Translations under genes and position numbers: made by a program
Source: an uncultured Hyphomicrobium sp.
Lineage (GTDB): Bacteria; Pseudomonadota; Alphaproteobacteria; Rhizobiales; Hyphomicrobiaceae
Direction of reading: 5' to 3'
Assembly (NCBI RefSeq): GCF_902826555.1
Contig: NZ_CADEFI010000001.1
Span: forward strand, 227,208-291,207
Length of the DNA: 64,000 nucleotides
Shown here: in pieces, positions 17,122-28,115 of the stretch
Layout: every line of letters starts with the position of its first letter
How positions within the stretch are numbered: the first letter of the stretch is position 1
Notes under the pieces: generated by a model
Seen by the model: the letters and a program-made list of their open reading frames with translations, nothing else
Database searches by the model: none
What the model was told of the DNA's origin: nothing

Positions 17122-18768
17122 CTAGGTCTTGATCTCGAGGAACTCGATCTCGGGATTGCGGCTGGCGTTGTAGTTGAGCGTAAAGACCGAGGCGGGCAAA
17201 TAGACGTACTCGCCGTCGAGATCGGTGGCGACCGACGAACGGTTAGCCTCGATGAAGCGCTTCAGCGCGACAGGATCCTTGGCGCGGATCCAGCGCACCG
17301 CGTCGCAGGGGGCCGGGTCGAAGTCGGTCTTCAGCCCGTATTCGTGCACGAGCCTGTCGGCGAGCACATCGAGCTGCAACGCGCCGATGACTCCGACCAC
17401 GGGCTGGGTTCCGTCGATGGGCGAGAACACCTGCACGACGCCCTCCTCGGCCATCTCGCGGATAGCGTCCTTCAGCTTCTTGGCCTTGATGGCGTCCTCA
17501 AGCCGGATGCGGCGCAGGATTTCGGGGGCGAAGCTCGGGATGCCGAGGAAGGTCACGTCCTCGCCCTCGGTCAGCGCGTCGCCGATCCTGAGCGTGCCGC
17601 GGTTTGGAATGCCGACCACGTCGCCTGCGAAGGCTTCCTCGGCAATCGAGCGGTCCTGGGCAAAGAAGAATTGCGGCGCTGTGAGTGCCATGGTCTTGCC
17701 GGAACGCACATGCTTCACCTTCATGCCGCGCGAGAGTTTGCCCGAGCAGACACGCATAAAGGCGATGCGATCGCGGTGGTTCGGATCCATGTTGGCCTGG
17801 ATCTTGAAAATGATTCCTGTCATGGCGGGTTCGGTCGCCACGATTTCGCGATTGGCGGCATGCTGCGTGCGCGGAGGTGGGGCGAAGGTCTTGAGCGCGT
17901 CGAGAACGTCGCGGACGCCGAAATTCTTCAAGGCCGATCCGAAGTACACGGGCGTCAGCGCGCCGTGCTGGAAGGATTCGAGATCGAACTTGCCGCAGGC
18001 TTCGGCGACGAGATCTATTTCCTCGCGCCAGCGCTGATAGGCATCGGGCTCCATGATCTGGCCGAACAGCGGATCGTCGGGGCCGCTGATCGGAATACCG
18101 TCGAAGTTCTCGTCGAGGCGGCGCACGCGCGGCTGATAGAGATCGTAGGTACCGCGGAAGTCGCGGCCCTGACCGATCGGCCACACCATCGGCGCCGTGT
18201 CGAGCGCCAGCGTTTTCTCGATCTCGTCCAGGAGGTCGAGCGGCTCCTTGGCCTCGCGGTCGAGCTTGTTGATGAAGGTCACGATTGGGATGTCGCGCAT
18301 GCGGCAGATCTCGAACAGCTTGCGCGTTCGTGTCTCGATGCCGCGCGCGGCGTCGATCACCATGATGGCGCTGTCGACTGCGGTCAGCGTGCGATAGGTG
18401 TCGTCCGAGAAGTCCTCGTGGCCCGGCGTGTCGAGCAGGTTGAAGACGGCGCCGCCGTACTCGAAGGTCATGACGGACGTGGCGACGGAGATGCCGCGCG
18501 CCTTCTCGATGGCCATCCAGTCGGAGCGCGTGGCGCGCCCGTCCTTCTTCGCCTTGACCTGGCCGGCGAGCTGAATGGCGCCGCCGAACAGGAGCAGCTT
18601 CTCGGTCAGTGTCGTCTTGCCGGCATCGGGGTGCGAGATGATCGCAAACGTGCGCCGCCTGCCGATCTCGTCGGCGAGCTTCTGGTCTGCGGCCGCTGAT
18701 TTTCTCGCGGGGGGCGCCGGCGCCTCGTCCGGGCTGGCTACCGTTCCCGATAAACTGTCGTCGCTCAT
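17122..18768 (-). CDS. prfC: Peptide chain release factor 3
   Basis: Translational GTPase that removes RF1/RF2 from the ribosome after peptide release. It has 548 residues. GTPase motifs are clear: G1 SHPDAGKTT, G3 DTPGHEDFSDDTYR, G4 FINKLDRE. The RF3-typical GISVATSVMTFEY and a domain II/III region (GIIFKIQANMDPNHRDRIAFMRVCSG) follow. About 20 residues of A/P-rich leader precede the usual start. The ATG at 18768 is preceded by AGGA; a TTG immediately upstream would add one residue. It converges on the hydrolase gene with 36 bases between. Confidence 0.96.
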   Translation of the reverse strand: MSDDSLSGTVASPDEAPAPPARKSAAADQKLADEIGRRRTFAIISHPDAGKTTLTEKLLLFGGAIQLAGQVKAKKDGRATRSDWMAIEKARGISVATSVMTFEYGGAVFNLLDTPGHEDFSDDTYRTLTAVDSAIMVIDAARGIETRTRKLFEICRMRDIPIVTFINKLDREAKEPLDLLDEIEKTLALDTAPMVWPIGQGRDFRGTYDLYQPRVRRLDENFDGIPISGPDDPLFGQIMEPDAYQRWREEIDLVAEACGKFDLESFQHGALTPVYFGSALKNFGVRDVLDALKTFAPPPRTQHAANREIVATEPAMTGIIFKIQANMDPNHRDRIAFMRVCSGKLSRGMKVKHVRSGKTMALTAPQFFFAQDRSIAEEAFAGDVVGIPNRGTLRIGDALTEGEDVTFLGIPSFAPEILRRIRLEDAIKAKKLKDAIREMAEEGVVQVFSPIDGTQPVVGVIGALQLDVLADRLVHEYGLKTDFDPAPCDAVRWIRAKDPVALKRFIEANRSSVATDLDGEYVYLPASVFTLNYNASRNPEIEFLEIKT

Positions 18769-18848
18769 CAAGTCCTACTCAGAAAAGTCGATTTGCCGGG
18801 GTCTATAGCATCGTTTGCGGGGATGTGCAGGGGCCGCTACACCGCAGG

Positions 18849-18979
18849 TGTCATCCTAGGCCTAGTGCCGAGGATCCGGGGGGCTGCAAGAGCGCGATTA
18901 TTTGAGATGCGGCGCAGCCTCCTGCAGCAGCGTTCCCTCCGTGGTTAAATGGATCCTCGGGAGAAGCCCGAGGATGACA
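18849..18979. repeat. Mosaic intergenic palindromic element
   Basis: Two 29-base arms in inverted orientation: 18849-18877 (TGTCATCCT...CCGAGGATCC) and 18951-18979 (GGATCCTCGG...AGGATGACA). The outer nine and inner ten bases match exactly. Each arm is itself partly self-complementary (ATCCT with AGGAT), so the whole can fold as a multi-stem structure. The 73 bases between arms also hold GGCTGC with GCAGCC. Layout and position between prfC and recQ resemble the RIME/REP-like intergenic elements of Rhizobiales. No second copy is in this window. Confidence 0.6.
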
Positions 18980-19014
18980 GTTGGGCCGACGTGCCCTTTG
19001 TCCCTTAAATGGCG

Positions 19015-21207
<2,193 letters not shown>

Positions 21208-21552
21208 GACGTCGTCCTATGCCGCGTCTGGCGTTCGGCCGGACGGCAGGCTTCGATGGTGATGACTGAAGCTAGCGCGATTCTGTCCAGGCACTGCCGG
21301 CGTGAGGGGCGCCTATCCCGCAGTTTGTCCGGGCGTCCCGGCCGTTCGACCTCGCGGGGCCATATCGTGAGGCGGCGGAAAGGGGTAAACTGGCATGCGC
21401 CAGGGGTCCCATTTCACCCCGCCCTCCGTGGCGCCACTCGTCCGGAGGGGGGCGGCCCCAATATGCTGAATAAGGCCGCAGGACCCCTGGCGTTTCCCTT
21501 CGAGCGCCGTTGCCGTTCCACAACAGCCATCACCATGTGATTGCTTTACAGT
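21208..21552. other. Intergenic region between recQ and the first barrel gene, with a long-spaced inverted repeat
   Basis: About 345 bases with no convincing gene. It must hold the divergent promoters of recQ and the barrel gene. A perfect 12-base inverted repeat, CGCCAGGGGTCC at 21398-21409 and GGACCCCTGGCG at 21482-21493, spans 72 bases. Short GC-rich dyads lie between the arms. I see no clear -35/-10 pair. Confidence 0.5.
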
Positions 21553-22626
21553 GTGAATTCCATTTTTCGCGATGGGATTGCCGCCGTGGGGCCCGGTCAC
21601 TGCAAATCGAGTACGGCTTGGGGTGTGCTGGCGTTTGCTCTGGCCGCGCCGGGGCTTTCCGATGTCGCTCAAGCGCAATTCGCGCCGCCGGTCACTCCCG
21701 TCGGCCCTACCGTGCTCGCGGATCCCTATACACCCGCCGTCAGCGTCTCGACGGTCGGGCAGCTCGGCAGCGCGGCCGGTGACACCTTCATCGGCCAGCA
21801 GCTGAATTTCGGCGCGGGTTTCGGAGCGTTTGTCGGGCCGACCGGGAGGCTCCGCCATACGGACCACGATGGCTTGCGCAATGCCGCCACGGGAGCACGG
21901 GGCAGCGCGTTCGAGGTCGATGAGGGCTCGGTGTTCGGCAGCGCCAGCGCGGATTTGCCGGGCACCTATTGGGGCGGTCGCGTGCGGGTCAGCGGACTTG
22001 CGGGCTACGGGCGTCTCGAGCAGGATTCGGTATTGCCGGGTGGATTCAGCGCCGAGGCCGATCTTGGAATTTTCGGCGCGAGCGTCCTCTGGAGCTCGGG
22101 TTCTTTCTATACGTTGTCCCAGATCATTGGTCTCGACGGGGACGCCGATGCCCGCGACGCCAACGGGGAGTACGGGTTCGACGTTGCCGGCTATGTGACG
22201 AACAGCGTGGTCGGCAATACGTTCGATGCTCCGGCTTCCTGGAAGCTCGATTTGCGCGCCGAGCTCGGTCATTACGACATCGCCAGCGACCGGTTTCTCA
22301 TTCCGGGCGCGGCGGAGACGAGCAAGGCCGGAGCCGAGGCGTGGAACGCGTCGCTCACCGGAACGCTCTTCACGATCATGAATCTGCAGGGCGGGGTGCT
22401 GCGCCCGTATCTGCTCGGCTCTTACAAGCATGTTTTCGATGAGGATATCCGGACGAGCGGCGCGCTCGCGGGGTCCTATGAGCAGGCTCGGGATTTCGGC
22501 CGCGCCGAGGCGGGCTTCGACTATGTGCAAGGCGCCATGACCTACGGTGCGGCGGGGTACGGCGAGTTCTCGGCGGACGAGGAGACGTACGGCCTCAAGA
22601 TCGGCGCCTCCGTCAAGCTGGACTAG
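21553..22626 (+). CDS. Outer-membrane beta-barrel protein, autotransporter-barrel-like (paralogue 1)
   Basis: Exported protein of about 357 residues, with a signal peptide ending near VAQAQF, then a barrel-like run of alternating strands. Typical strand segments are GGRVRVSGLAGYGRLEQD, AWNASLTGTLFTIM and GFDYVQGAMTYGAAGYGEFSADEETYGLKIGASVKLD at the C-terminus. It has no passenger domain, so it is a barrel with a short N-terminal helix region. It is clearly paralogous to the next gene; shared blocks include TGRLRHTDHDG and AFEVDEGS. The start is uncertain: GTG at 21553 (chosen) and TTG at 21541 both lack a good ribosome site. The function may be porin-like or structural. Confidence 0.75.
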   Translation: MNSIFRDGIAAVGPGHCKSSTAWGVLAFALAAPGLSDVAQAQFAPPVTPVGPTVLADPYTPAVSVSTVGQLGSAAGDTFIGQQLNFGAGFGAFVGPTGRLRHTDHDGLRNAATGARGSAFEVDEGSVFGSASADLPGTYWGGRVRVSGLAGYGRLEQDSVLPGGFSAEADLGIFGASVLWSSGSFYTLSQIIGLDGDADARDANGEYGFDVAGYVTNSVVGNTFDAPASWKLDLRAELGHYDIASDRFLIPGAAETSKAGAEAWNASLTGTLFTIMNLQGGVLRPYLLGSYKHVFDEDIRTSGALAGSYEQARDFGRAEAGFDYVQGAMTYGAAGYGEFSADEETYGLKIGASVKLD

Positions 22627-22805
22627 CGGAGCGCTCGGGGTCCTGTGAAGGTTGCGGTTGCGCCACATCCCTTGGGAAACCTGGGCGGTAATCTCAAATG
22701 GCGCACTAAGGTCGCTTCCGAATCGGCAGAATCATCGTTACGGATTTCTAAATTGATAAGTGTGCGTACGACCTGATCGATCACCTTTTATTGAGGGATA
22801 AGATT

Positions 22806-23906
22806 ATGTGGTACGCGCATGTCCTCAGGACAACGGCGGGTTTTTTCGCATTCGCCATTCTTGCGATCGCTGTCGTTCCGGGAGCCGCTCAGGCCCAGCC
22901 GCATCCTTGCTATCTAACTTACATCGACACCGATCCGTTCTCTCCGACTTACCTTCAGGAGCTGGTTTCGAACTCGTATAGCGAGTGTCATGAATCAGCA
23001 TCAGGCGTGTCGGCGGTTGGCGCGAACATCGCAGCCATCGGCGAGTCATTCGTCCAGCAACAGCTCAACATCGGGGCAGGTATCGCCGGCTTCACTACGC
23101 CGACGGGGCGCCTTCGCCATACGGATCATGACGGCCTGATCGAGAAGTCCACCGGAACGCGCACGGATGCGTTCGAGGTCGACGAAGGTTCGATCTTCGC
23201 CAACGCGAGCTACGATCTTCCGGGAACCTACTTCGGCGGCAAGGTGCGCGTCAGCGGCCTCGCAGGCTACACCCGGCTCGAGCAAGATCTCGACACTGCC
23301 GGTAACTCCACCGACATCGACTCGTTTGTCTATGGCGGCAGCTACCTGTGGAGCCAGGGCTCGTTCTACAGCATGTCTCTGATCATCGGCATTACGGGCG
23401 AGGCCGACGCGACGACACTCGGTGGCGCTGCCGGTGGCGGCGACTATAACTACGACGTGTCCGGCTACTTCACGAACAGCGTCATCGGCTACACTTTCGA
23501 TTGGCCTGGAAACGGGTGGAGATTCGATCTGCGCGGCGGGCTCGGCCACTACGACGTGGATACCAACCGCTTCAAGTTCGCCGCTACCGATCTCACAATC
23601 AAGGGTATCGCCGAGGCGTGGAACGCTTCGATCACGGGCACGCTCTTTACCATCGTGGAGGTCGACGGCGGGGGTGTCATGCGGCCCTACGTTCTCGCCT
23701 CCTACAAAAACGTCTTTGACGAAGACATCAAGGTCAAGGGCGACGTGACGGCAGAGTTCGAGCAGGCCAACGACTATGGCAAGGTCGAGCTGGGCTTCGA
23801 CTACGTGCAGGGCATCCTGACCTACGGCGCCGCCGGCTACACCGAGTTCTCGGCGGACGAGAACACTTTCGGAGCGCGGCTGGGCGTTTCGGTCAAGCTG
23901 CAGTAG
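22806..23906 (+). CDS. Outer-membrane beta-barrel protein, autotransporter-barrel-like (paralogue 2)
   Basis: Protein of 366 residues, tandem paralogue of the preceding gene. The signal peptide ends near AAQAQP. A cysteine pair follows in the mature N-terminus (HPCYLTYIDTD ... SECHES), absent from paralogue 1. The barrel shares PTGRLRHTDHDGL, FEVDEGSIF, LPGTYFGGKVRVSGLAGYTRLEQD, AWNASITGTLFTI and the C-terminal FSADENTFGARLGVSVKLQ. The ATG at 22806 is used because GAGGG lies upstream; an in-frame TTG at 22791 would include that site. A strong terminator follows. The two copies probably arose by duplication and have diverged most in the N-terminus. Confidence 0.8.
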   Translation: MWYAHVLRTTAGFFAFAILAIAVVPGAAQAQPHPCYLTYIDTDPFSPTYLQELVSNSYSECHESASGVSAVGANIAAIGESFVQQQLNIGAGIAGFTTPTGRLRHTDHDGLIEKSTGTRTDAFEVDEGSIFANASYDLPGTYFGGKVRVSGLAGYTRLEQDLDTAGNSTDIDSFVYGGSYLWSQGSFYSMSLIIGITGEADATTLGGAAGGGDYNYDVSGYFTNSVIGYTFDWPGNGWRFDLRGGLGHYDVDTNRFKFAATDLTIKGIAEAWNASITGTLFTIVEVDGGGVMRPYVLASYKNVFDEDIKVKGDVTAEFEQANDYGKVELGFDYVQGILTYGAAGYTEFSADENTFGARLGVSVKLQ

Positions 23907-23932
23907 GTCGCGGACAGGATCCGTTAACCAAA

Positions 23933-23966
23933 GGCGGGCATGCGCGGCATGCCCGCCTATTTTTTT
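23933..23966 (+). terminator. Intrinsic terminator after the second barrel gene
   Basis: GGCGGGCATGC (23933-23943) pairs with GCATGCCCGCC (23947-23957) over a three-base loop, followed by TATTTTTTT. This is a textbook rho-independent terminator, 26 bases past the stop codon. Confidence 0.9.
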
Positions 23967-24148
23967 GGCGTCGACGCGCGTGGCGTGTCCCGCGCGGAAC
24001 AGCGCCGTCAACTCCCTGTGGTGTCAATGGATTAAACATGAGACCGTGTTGAGCGCGCACGACGCGGGCTGTTGCGGTCTGATGGTGGTCATTGCTGGTC
24101 AGTATGCGTCCGTTAGGATATGCTGCAGACCGCTATTTGGAGGTTCCG

Positions 24149-24832
24149 ATGGCGTTCATTTCTTTCAAGTCGCGAGCCCTTGCGGGCGGCATCCTGGCCA
24201 TTGCGTCGCTCGCGTTCTGCTCGTCCGGTCGTTTCGACGCGGCTTACGCGGACCAGGCCGGCGCACCCTCCGTCCAGGATATCATCGAGGCGCTGAAGCC
24301 CAGGAAGACGCGCGGTCTGTCGGTGAAGCCGACGCAGGCCGAGATCGAGCGCTCGAAGACGATCGAGGATCTCAAGACCAAAGCCGCAAGCCGTGGGCTC
24401 TCGGTCCCTGAGCGGCAGCAGCTTGCCGACGCCGTCAGCGACAAGCCGCAACTCGATTTCGTCATCTACTTCGATTTCGGCTCGGCCAACATTTCGAACC
24501 GCTCGAAGGCGTCGCTCGACGCGCTCGGCACTGCGTTGCAGGACGACTCCCTCAAGGGCGCGTCGATCATGATTGCCGGACATACCGACGCCAAGGGCCG
24601 TTCGGAATTCAACCAGACGCTTTCGGAGCGCCGGGCGGATGCGGTCCGCAAGTACCTCAGCGACAAGTTCGATGTCGGCTCCGATACCCTTACGGTGGTC
24701 GGCTACGGCGCCGAACGTCTCAAGGATGCGCATTCCCCCTACGCAGGGGTCAATCGCCGTGTTCAGATCGTCAACCTGACGGACAAGACGGCGTCGACGA
24801 GCAAGCCGCTGAGCGATCCCGGCCATGAGTAG
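24149..24832 (+). CDS. OmpA-family peptidoglycan-associated protein
   Basis: Exported protein of 227 residues. A signal peptide (MAFISFKSRALAGGILAIASLAF) ends before a charged, helical linker (about 35-95). The C-terminal OmpA domain follows: FVIYFDFGSANISNRSKASLDALG, IMIAGHTDAKGRSEFNQTLSERRADAVRKYL, VVGYGAERL and NRRVQIVNL, which include the peptidoglycan-binding Asp and Arg of the family. The ATG at 24149 has TTGGAGG six bases upstream. The caspase-like gene follows 31 bases later in the same direction, so the pair is probably one operon. It may anchor a periplasmic complex to the wall. Confidence 0.88.
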   Translation: MAFISFKSRALAGGILAIASLAFCSSGRFDAAYADQAGAPSVQDIIEALKPRKTRGLSVKPTQAEIERSKTIEDLKTKAASRGLSVPERQQLADAVSDKPQLDFVIYFDFGSANISNRSKASLDALGTALQDDSLKGASIMIAGHTDAKGRSEFNQTLSERRADAVRKYLSDKFDVGSDTLTVVGYGAERLKDAHSPYAGVNRRVQIVNLTDKTASTSKPLSDPGHE

Positions 24833-24863
24833 GCGGGCAGCTTTCTAGAGAGAGGATAGAGCC

Positions 24864-25880
24864 ATGCGCGCGAGGACCGTATGCCATTCGCTGCTTACGC
24901 TGGCGTTACTGCCGCTGATGGCGGCGGCCTTGCCGACCGAAGCGTCGGCGCGGCGCCTTGCGCTCGTTATCGGCAACTCGACCTACCAGAACGTTGCCGA
25001 ACTCACGAACCCGCAGAACGATGCGAGCGACATTGCCGAGAAGCTGCGCAACCTGTCCTTCGACGTGATGCTGGGAACCAATCTGACGCGCGAGCAGATG
25101 CACGAGGCCTTCGAGAAGTTTGCTGAGGAGCTGAAGCCCGGCGACGAGGGTTTGTTCTTCTATGCCGGGCACGGCATCTCGCTCTCGGGTGAGAACTTCC
25201 TGATCCCGATCGATATGCCGGCGGAGATCAAGGTCGAGGACGAGGCGCAGAGCAAGGCGGCGCTCGACAGCGCGCTGGTCAACATGGCGGACGTGATCAC
25301 GCCGCTGCAAAAGGCGAAGCTCGGCATGATCTTCCTCGACGCGTGCCGGAATACGCCGTCTCGCGAGGAGCTCGGCTTGCAGATCGTGGCGCAGGACGGC
25401 GACGCGCGGAAGGTGCGGTCGCTATCGTTCAGCCGTGGCATCTCCAAGGTCAACGTGGCGTCGACGAGCGGTGCCTCCGGCATCTTTCGTGCTTACGCGA
25501 CGCAGCCCAACAACGTGTCCGACGACGGCGGTGGGCGCAACAGCCCGTTCACCAAGGCGCTCCTGAAGCACCTCGGCACGAAGGGCGTCGATGTGCATCA
25601 GATGATGCTCAAGGTGCGCCTCGACGTGCAGACGGAAACCAACGGACGTCAGGTCCCTTGGGAGGAGAGCGCGCTCACGGACATGTACTACTTCACGCCG
25701 ACGGCGCCGGGCATGGCCGCGCCGTTGCTGCCGACCTATCGCGACGGTGCTCCGCCTGAGCGGCGCTCGAAGTCGACGGCGCAGGCGCCGCGCAAGAACA
25801 AGGGTTCTGGTGCTCCGCGGCAGGCGCGTCGCAGCGGGCCTCCCCCGGGTATCGGTGTCGGGGTGGGCGCCGGGCTCTGA
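24864..25880 (+). CDS. Exported caspase-family (p20) protein
   Basis: Secreted protein of 338 residues with a signal peptide (to about residue 29) and a caspase-like C14 domain. The catalytic dyad is intact: His103 in LFFYAGHGIS and Cys161 in IFLDACRNTP. The N-terminal strand RRLALVIGNSTYQN and the later RAYATQPNNVSDDGGGRNSPFTKALLKHL are typical of bacterial metacaspase-like proteins. The last 60 residues are proline/arginine-rich, then glycine-rich, and probably disordered. It has an AGAGAGGA ribosome site and lies just after the OmpA gene. A protease with Arg/Lys specificity is the family expectation; targets are unknown. Confidence 0.88.
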   Translation: MRARTVCHSLLTLALLPLMAAALPTEASARRLALVIGNSTYQNVAELTNPQNDASDIAEKLRNLSFDVMLGTNLTREQMHEAFEKFAEELKPGDEGLFFYAGHGISLSGENFLIPIDMPAEIKVEDEAQSKAALDSALVNMADVITPLQKAKLGMIFLDACRNTPSREELGLQIVAQDGDARKVRSLSFSRGISKVNVASTSGASGIFRAYATQPNNVSDDGGGRNSPFTKALLKHLGTKGVDVHQMMLKVRLDVQTETNGRQVPWEESALTDMYYFTPTAPGMAAPLLPTYRDGAPPERRSKSTAQAPRKNKGSGAPRQARRSGPPPGIGVGVGAGL

Positions 25881-25906
25881 GCGTTCGAGATCCGGTGATG
25901 GAAATC

Positions 25907-25941
25907 AAAGGTGCGGGTCCCCGGTGATCCGCACCTTTTTT
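25907..25941. terminator. Bidirectional terminator between the caspase and cyclase genes
   Basis: AAAGGTGCGG (25907-25916) pairs with CCGCACCTTT (25929-25938), followed rightward by a T-run to 25941. On the other strand it is followed by TTTGATTTCC. It lies between convergent genes and can serve both. Confidence 0.85.
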
Positions 25942-25960
25942 GTTGCAGCGGGTGTCGCGC

Positions 25961-27427
25961 TCAGTTCGCGACGCCGAGGCGCGTGAGACCTTCGCTGCTG
26001 CTCGTGGTCGAGCCGTCGAGCTGGAGGGCCTTGCGGTAGTCGCTGATGGCGGCACTGCGGGCGCCCCGCTTCTCGTTGATGTGGCCACGCGTGTCCCAAA
26101 TATAGGCCTTGGTGCCGTCAAGACTGACGGCGCGGTTGGCGTCGTCGAGCGCCTTGTCGATGTCTCCGGCGGTGTAACGGGTCCAGGCGCGGTTGTTCAA
26201 GGCGTCTGCGTCGGACGGCTTGATGCGGAGCGCTTCGGTGTAATCGTCGATGGCTTTCTGATACTCGCGCTTGTCGTAGTAGGCGACGCCGCGGTGGTTG
26301 TAGGCGTCGGCCGTGGGATTGAGCTCGATGGCGCGCGTGTAGTTGTCGATGGCGGTGTCGGGGTCGCCCTTGTCGCGGAGTGCGCGGGCATACTTGTAGC
26401 GGATGATTGCCTGGTCCTCGTTGCTCAGGCCGCCGGTGTCGAGCAGCCCCTTGCAGGCGACCGCGGCGGTGTCAGCGTTGGCCGTCTCGTCGCAGTCTTT
26501 CCATTGACGGGTGAGAACGTAGCGCGAGGCGAGCGGGCTCGGCGTCTTGCGCACGATGTCGGGATCGGGTTCCGCGGATTTCTCTGCCGTCTCGATTTTT
26601 TTTCCGGGCTCGGGAGAAGTGGCAGGCTCGCTCTCCGATTCGCCGGCGATTGCAGGCGGTGCCTCGGGCGCGGGCGAGACCGTCGACGAGGTCGGTGCCG
26701 GCGCGTCCGTCGCCGTTCGGCTTTCTCCGGGCAGGTACTCGCGCACGTAGAGACCGGCGACGACGAGAGCGAGTGCGCCGAGTGCGAGCGTCAGCCCGTG
26801 TGCCTTGAGGTCGGGCCGCGGCAGCGTGTTCGGGATCAGCTTAGGTATGGAAATGCTGGGCAGGGGCGATGCCTTCTCCTCGCTCTTGACGACCACGGTT
26901 TCGGGCACGCTGTCCTCGAGCGACAGCGTGTAGGCCTGAATGCGCTCCGGGATATTCTTCAGCGCCTGGGGACCGGCATCGGCAAATCGCAGCGCCATCT
27001 TGCTGGCGACGGCCTCGTGGACCGAGCGCGACACGCAGATACCGCCGGGCGGGGCCACCGATTCGAGCCGCGAGGCGATGTTGACGCCGTCGCCGAGGAG
27101 ATCGCCGTTCTCGCGCTCGACCACATCGCCGATGGTGATGCCGATGCGGAAGTTCATGTGCCGGCTGGTCGGATAGGCGAGATTGCGGGCGCGCAAGCTC
27201 TCCTGCACATCGACGGCGCAGCGAACGGCTTCGACGGCGCTCTGGAACTCGGCCAGGATGGCATCGCCGGCGGTGTTGAAGATGCGTCCGCCGCCGCGCG
27301 CGACGAACTCGGAGAAGACGACCTGATAGCCCTCGAAACGCCGCAGCGTTTCTTCCTCATCCTCCGCGATAAGCCGGCTATAGCCGGCGATGTCGGCGGC
27401 AAGAATGACGGCAATCTTTCGTTTCAC
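25961..27427 (-). CDS. Class III adenylate/guanylate cyclase with TPR repeats
   Basis: Probable cyclic-nucleotide-producing protein, 488 residues. The N-terminal cyclase domain (about 1-170) has both metal-binding aspartates (AADIAGYSRL and TAGDAILAEF) and the catalytic GDGVNIASRLES. One membrane helix lies at about 210-230 (LALGALALVVAGLYV). A P/A/S/E-rich linker is followed by TPR repeats (about 330-475), for example TAIDNYTRAIELNPTADAYNHRGVAYYDKREYQKAIDDYTEAL. The cyclase domain is thus cytoplasmic and the repeats periplasmic. I chose GTG at 27427 (start VKRKIAVILAAD) with AGAGGG upstream; the nearby ATGs are in other frames. Confidence 0.88.
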   Translation of the reverse strand: MKRKIAVILAADIAGYSRLIAEDEEETLRRFEGYQVVFSEFVARGGGRIFNTAGDAILAEFQSAVEAVRCAVDVQESLRARNLAYPTSRHMNFRIGITIGDVVERENGDLLGDGVNIASRLESVAPPGGICVSRSVHEAVASKMALRFADAGPQALKNIPERIQAYTLSLEDSVPETVVVKSEEKASPLPSISIPKLIPNTLPRPDLKAHGLTLALGALALVVAGLYVREYLPGESRTATDAPAPTSSTVSPAPEAPPAIAGESESEPATSPEPGKKIETAEKSAEPDPDIVRKTPSPLASRYVLTRQWKDCDETANADTAAVACKGLLDTGGLSNEDQAIIRYKYARALRDKGDPDTAIDNYTRAIELNPTADAYNHRGVAYYDKREYQKAIDDYTEALRIKPSDADALNNRAWTRYTAGDIDKALDDANRAVSLDGTKAYIWDTRGHINEKRGARSAAISDYRKALQLDGSTTSSSEGLTRLGVAN

Positions 27428-27558
27428 TGGAGAGGCCCTCTGCCATTCATCAGCACGGCAATTGTCCCATGATCCGGTCCTGCGGCGCAAGCTGTGCCGG
27501 TGCTGGGTCCGGCAACGGATTGGACTGGATCCCTACGGGCATCAGGACCGCGGACGGC

Positions 27559-27978
27559 TCATCCGCGCGAGCGCGCACGTGGCGCAACGATCTCGCCGTC
27601 TTCCTTGGTGAAGGCGCCGATGTCCGGGTTGGGGAGGATGTCGAGGACGATCTCGGACGGACGGCAGAGGCGCGTGCCGAGGGGAGACACGACGATCGGG
27701 CGATTGATGAGGACCGGATGGGCAAGCATGGCGTCGATCAGCGCGTCGTCGGTCCATTCGGGCTTGTCGAGGCCGAGTGCGTCGTAGGGCGTGCCTTTGC
27801 GGCGCAGGAGGTCGCGCGGCTTCATTCCCATGTCGCGCAGCAGGCGGACGAGGGTGGCTCGCGTCGGTGGCGTCTTCAGATACTCGATGACCTCGGGCAC
27901 CTCGCCGCTGGCGCGGATCATGGCGAGGGTGTTGCGTGAGGTTCCGCAGGCGGGGTTGTGATAGATGGTGATGGGCAT
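27559..27978 (-). CDS. arsC: Arsenate reductase, glutaredoxin-dependent
   Basis: Small cytosolic reductase of 139 residues that turns arsenate into arsenite with glutathione/glutaredoxin. The catalytic Cys11 is in HNPACGTSRN. The arginines that hold arsenate are visible in LLRDMGMKPRDLLRRKG and INRPIVVSPLGTRLCRPSE. The ATG at 27978 begins MPITIYHNPA as in the family; an upstream extension to 28074 would add an unconserved arginine-rich leader. No ars operon genes (arsB, acr3, arsR) are next to it, so it stands alone here. Spx/ArsC-like non-arsenate roles are possible but the active site is intact. Confidence 0.9.
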   Translation of the reverse strand: MPITIYHNPACGTSRNTLAMIRASGEVPEVIEYLKTPPTRATLVRLLRDMGMKPRDLLRRKGTPYDALGLDKPEWTDDALIDAMLAHPVLINRPIVVSPLGTRLCRPSEIVLDILPNPDIGAFTKEDGEIVAPRARSRG

Positions 27979-28115
27979 GACGGGCGTCTCCGGACTCCGG
28001 CGGTCTCTATAGCACGCCATCGCCGCTCGATTGCGAGGACGTCTCCCGCCGGAAAAACAAGTGGCCGCCGGCATCGGAATGCCAGCGGCTACGCTTTTGT
28101 CCGCCTCGCGCGCGG

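Noticed and set aside
17113-18699. Long rightward open frame opposite prfC (528 codons)
   Set aside because: It is antisense to a fully conserved RF3. Its product is Val/Arg/Asp/Leu-rich with no motif, a usual by-product of GC-rich codon bias.
25940-27472. Long rightward open frame opposite the cyclase gene
   Set aside because: Antisense to a gene with clear cyclase and TPR motifs; the shadow product is Gly/Val/Arg-rich without motifs.
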